DNA of 64,000 bases. Origin: Helicobacter labetoulli. Lineage in GTDB: Bacteria; Campylobacterota; Campylobacteria; Campylobacterales; Helicobacteraceae. Below are positions 63,563-64,000 of the stretch, one piece after another (position 1 is the stretch's first letter; every line of letters starts with the position of its first letter). Where the stretch lies: positions 62,001 through 126,000 of the forward strand of contig NZ_QXJF01000003.1 in assembly GCF_003670275.1 (NCBI RefSeq), read 5' to 3'. The position numbers were made by a program, and so were the translations under genes. The notes beneath the pieces are model-generated. The model did not search any database. It saw only the letters and a program-made list of their open reading frames with translations, and was not told the DNA's origin.

Positions 63563-64000
63563 TTACAACCCACTTATACCAAAAATATTTCTTAACTCAT
63601 CAGCAAAATTAACAATAGGCTTTAACTCTTTTAGATTCAATGTTAGCTTAAGATTAACCTGATTGCCCGGATTCATCATTACAAGTTGCTTGTCTTTGCC
63701 ATTCACCTTAATATATTCTTTTCTTAAAGTGTGATTATAATGATAATCTTGCTTTTTATCTACAATGTAATAATGCACGCTCTCTGTTGTAATGCCTAGT
63801 AAAATAATATAATCATAATTATATTTTGGATTGATTCCATTAAACTGAAAAGTATTGTTATTTAAGCCTTTCCTTGCAGTTTTAATCTCTACTTTTTTAC
63901 CACAAGAAAGCAGGTCAAATTCATCGTGGATAATATCCCCGGGCAATTCATCAAGCACTAAATTTAAAGCTTTAAACACTTCTTTAACAAATTTTTCGCC
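63563..64000 (-). CDS. PD-(D/E)XK-like nuclease or restriction-type protein, 5' part outside window
   Basis: The minus-strand frame is open from the window edge (GEKFVKEVFKALNL upstream of a GTG at 63979) to the stop at 63563, so the true start lies outside. About 146 residues are visible. The segment DEFDLLSCGKKVEIKTARKG has a D-x8-E-x-K spacing like the PD-(D/E)XK nuclease core, and YDYIILLGI and VHYYIVDKK follow as strands. A restriction-endonuclease-like role is inferred. No methylase is visible on this side. Confidence 0.5.
   Translation of the reverse strand, partial: GEKFVKEVFKALNLVLDELPGDIIHDEFDLLSCGKKVEIKTARKGLNNNTFQFNGINPKYNYDYIILLGITTESVHYYIVDKKQDYHYNHTLRKEYIKVNGKDKQLVMMNPGNQVNLKLTLNLKELKPIVNFADELRNIFGISGL

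Overview
The window comes from an enterohepatic-type (non-pylori) Helicobacter. The evidence is an AT-rich genome saturated with the heptamer AGAATCT/AGATTCT, a cbb3 oxidase operon with the epsilonproteobacterial accessory protein DUF4006, HugZ, FlhX, PseB and an epsilon-type RecO, and gene orders that match H. pylori from memory. Those orders are ribE-flhX / tatD-mltD-rlpA-kdsC-lptC-lptA-engB-pbp2; pseB-coaBC-unknown; recO / accD-rlmH-dksA; aroE-SH3 protein; and minD-minE / dprA-ruvX. No rRNA, tRNA, CRISPR array, complete prophage or insertion sequence was recognised.

Layout. 1-2880: the end of an NFACT/RqcH-like gene, then an ABC-2 permease, flhX and ribE on the minus strand. 2989-12362: a long plus-strand envelope block covering peptidoglycan (mltD, rlpA, mrdA), KDO/LPS export (kdsC, lptC, lptA), hisB, engB, a GNAT enzyme and pseB. 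12437-18351: ferritin, coaBC, a FliK-like unknown and a D-lactate dehydrogenase with two large in-frame insertions. 18445-28988 (minus): polA, two pseudopilin-like genes, fixH, a TPM-like gene, a 35-residue membrane peptide, DUF4006, ccoPQON and tilS. 29046-36537: a small unknown gene, a structured non-coding stretch, a CitMHS transporter, the heme oxygenase hugZ, a repeat-bearing intergenic region with a Fur-box-like palindrome, a TauE-type exporter, a membrane phosphoesterase and a Kef-type antiporter. 36603-42190: ung, gatC, aroE, an SH3 protein, purM, a frameshifted lipoprotein gene and NDH-2. 42386-46062: a four-gene dynamin-like GTPase cassette. 46220-55028: mutY, a zinc-finger membrane protein, amt, gdhA, recO and a cysQ/accD/rlmH/dksA operon. 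55293-64000: cysE, speA, ybeY, TM2, a TetR regulator, ruvX, dprA, a YibQ deacetylase-like gene, minE, minD and a truncated nuclease-like gene at the edge.

The most interesting locus is 42386-46132. It encodes a zinc-ribbon dynamin-like GTPase, two paralogous helical partner proteins and a fourth unknown. Its only visible promoter, TTGACA-N20-TAGAAT, carries a T15 tract inside the spacer. The third gene is split exactly at an A7 tract, and one extra A would restore a 242-residue paralogue of the second gene. This looks like a phase-variable membrane-remodelling or defence-type system. A second spacer-tract promoter (T10) precedes the frameshifted lipoprotein gene at 40549.

Other notable structure: a 77-bp dispersed element sits in-frame inside the D-lactate dehydrogenase gene and again between a Fur-like box and hugZ, encoding the same peptide frame at both sites. 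A 61-bp gdhA fragment lies directly downstream of amt, so amt is flanked by direct repeats. A perfect 11-bp inverted repeat lies upstream of the TetR gene.
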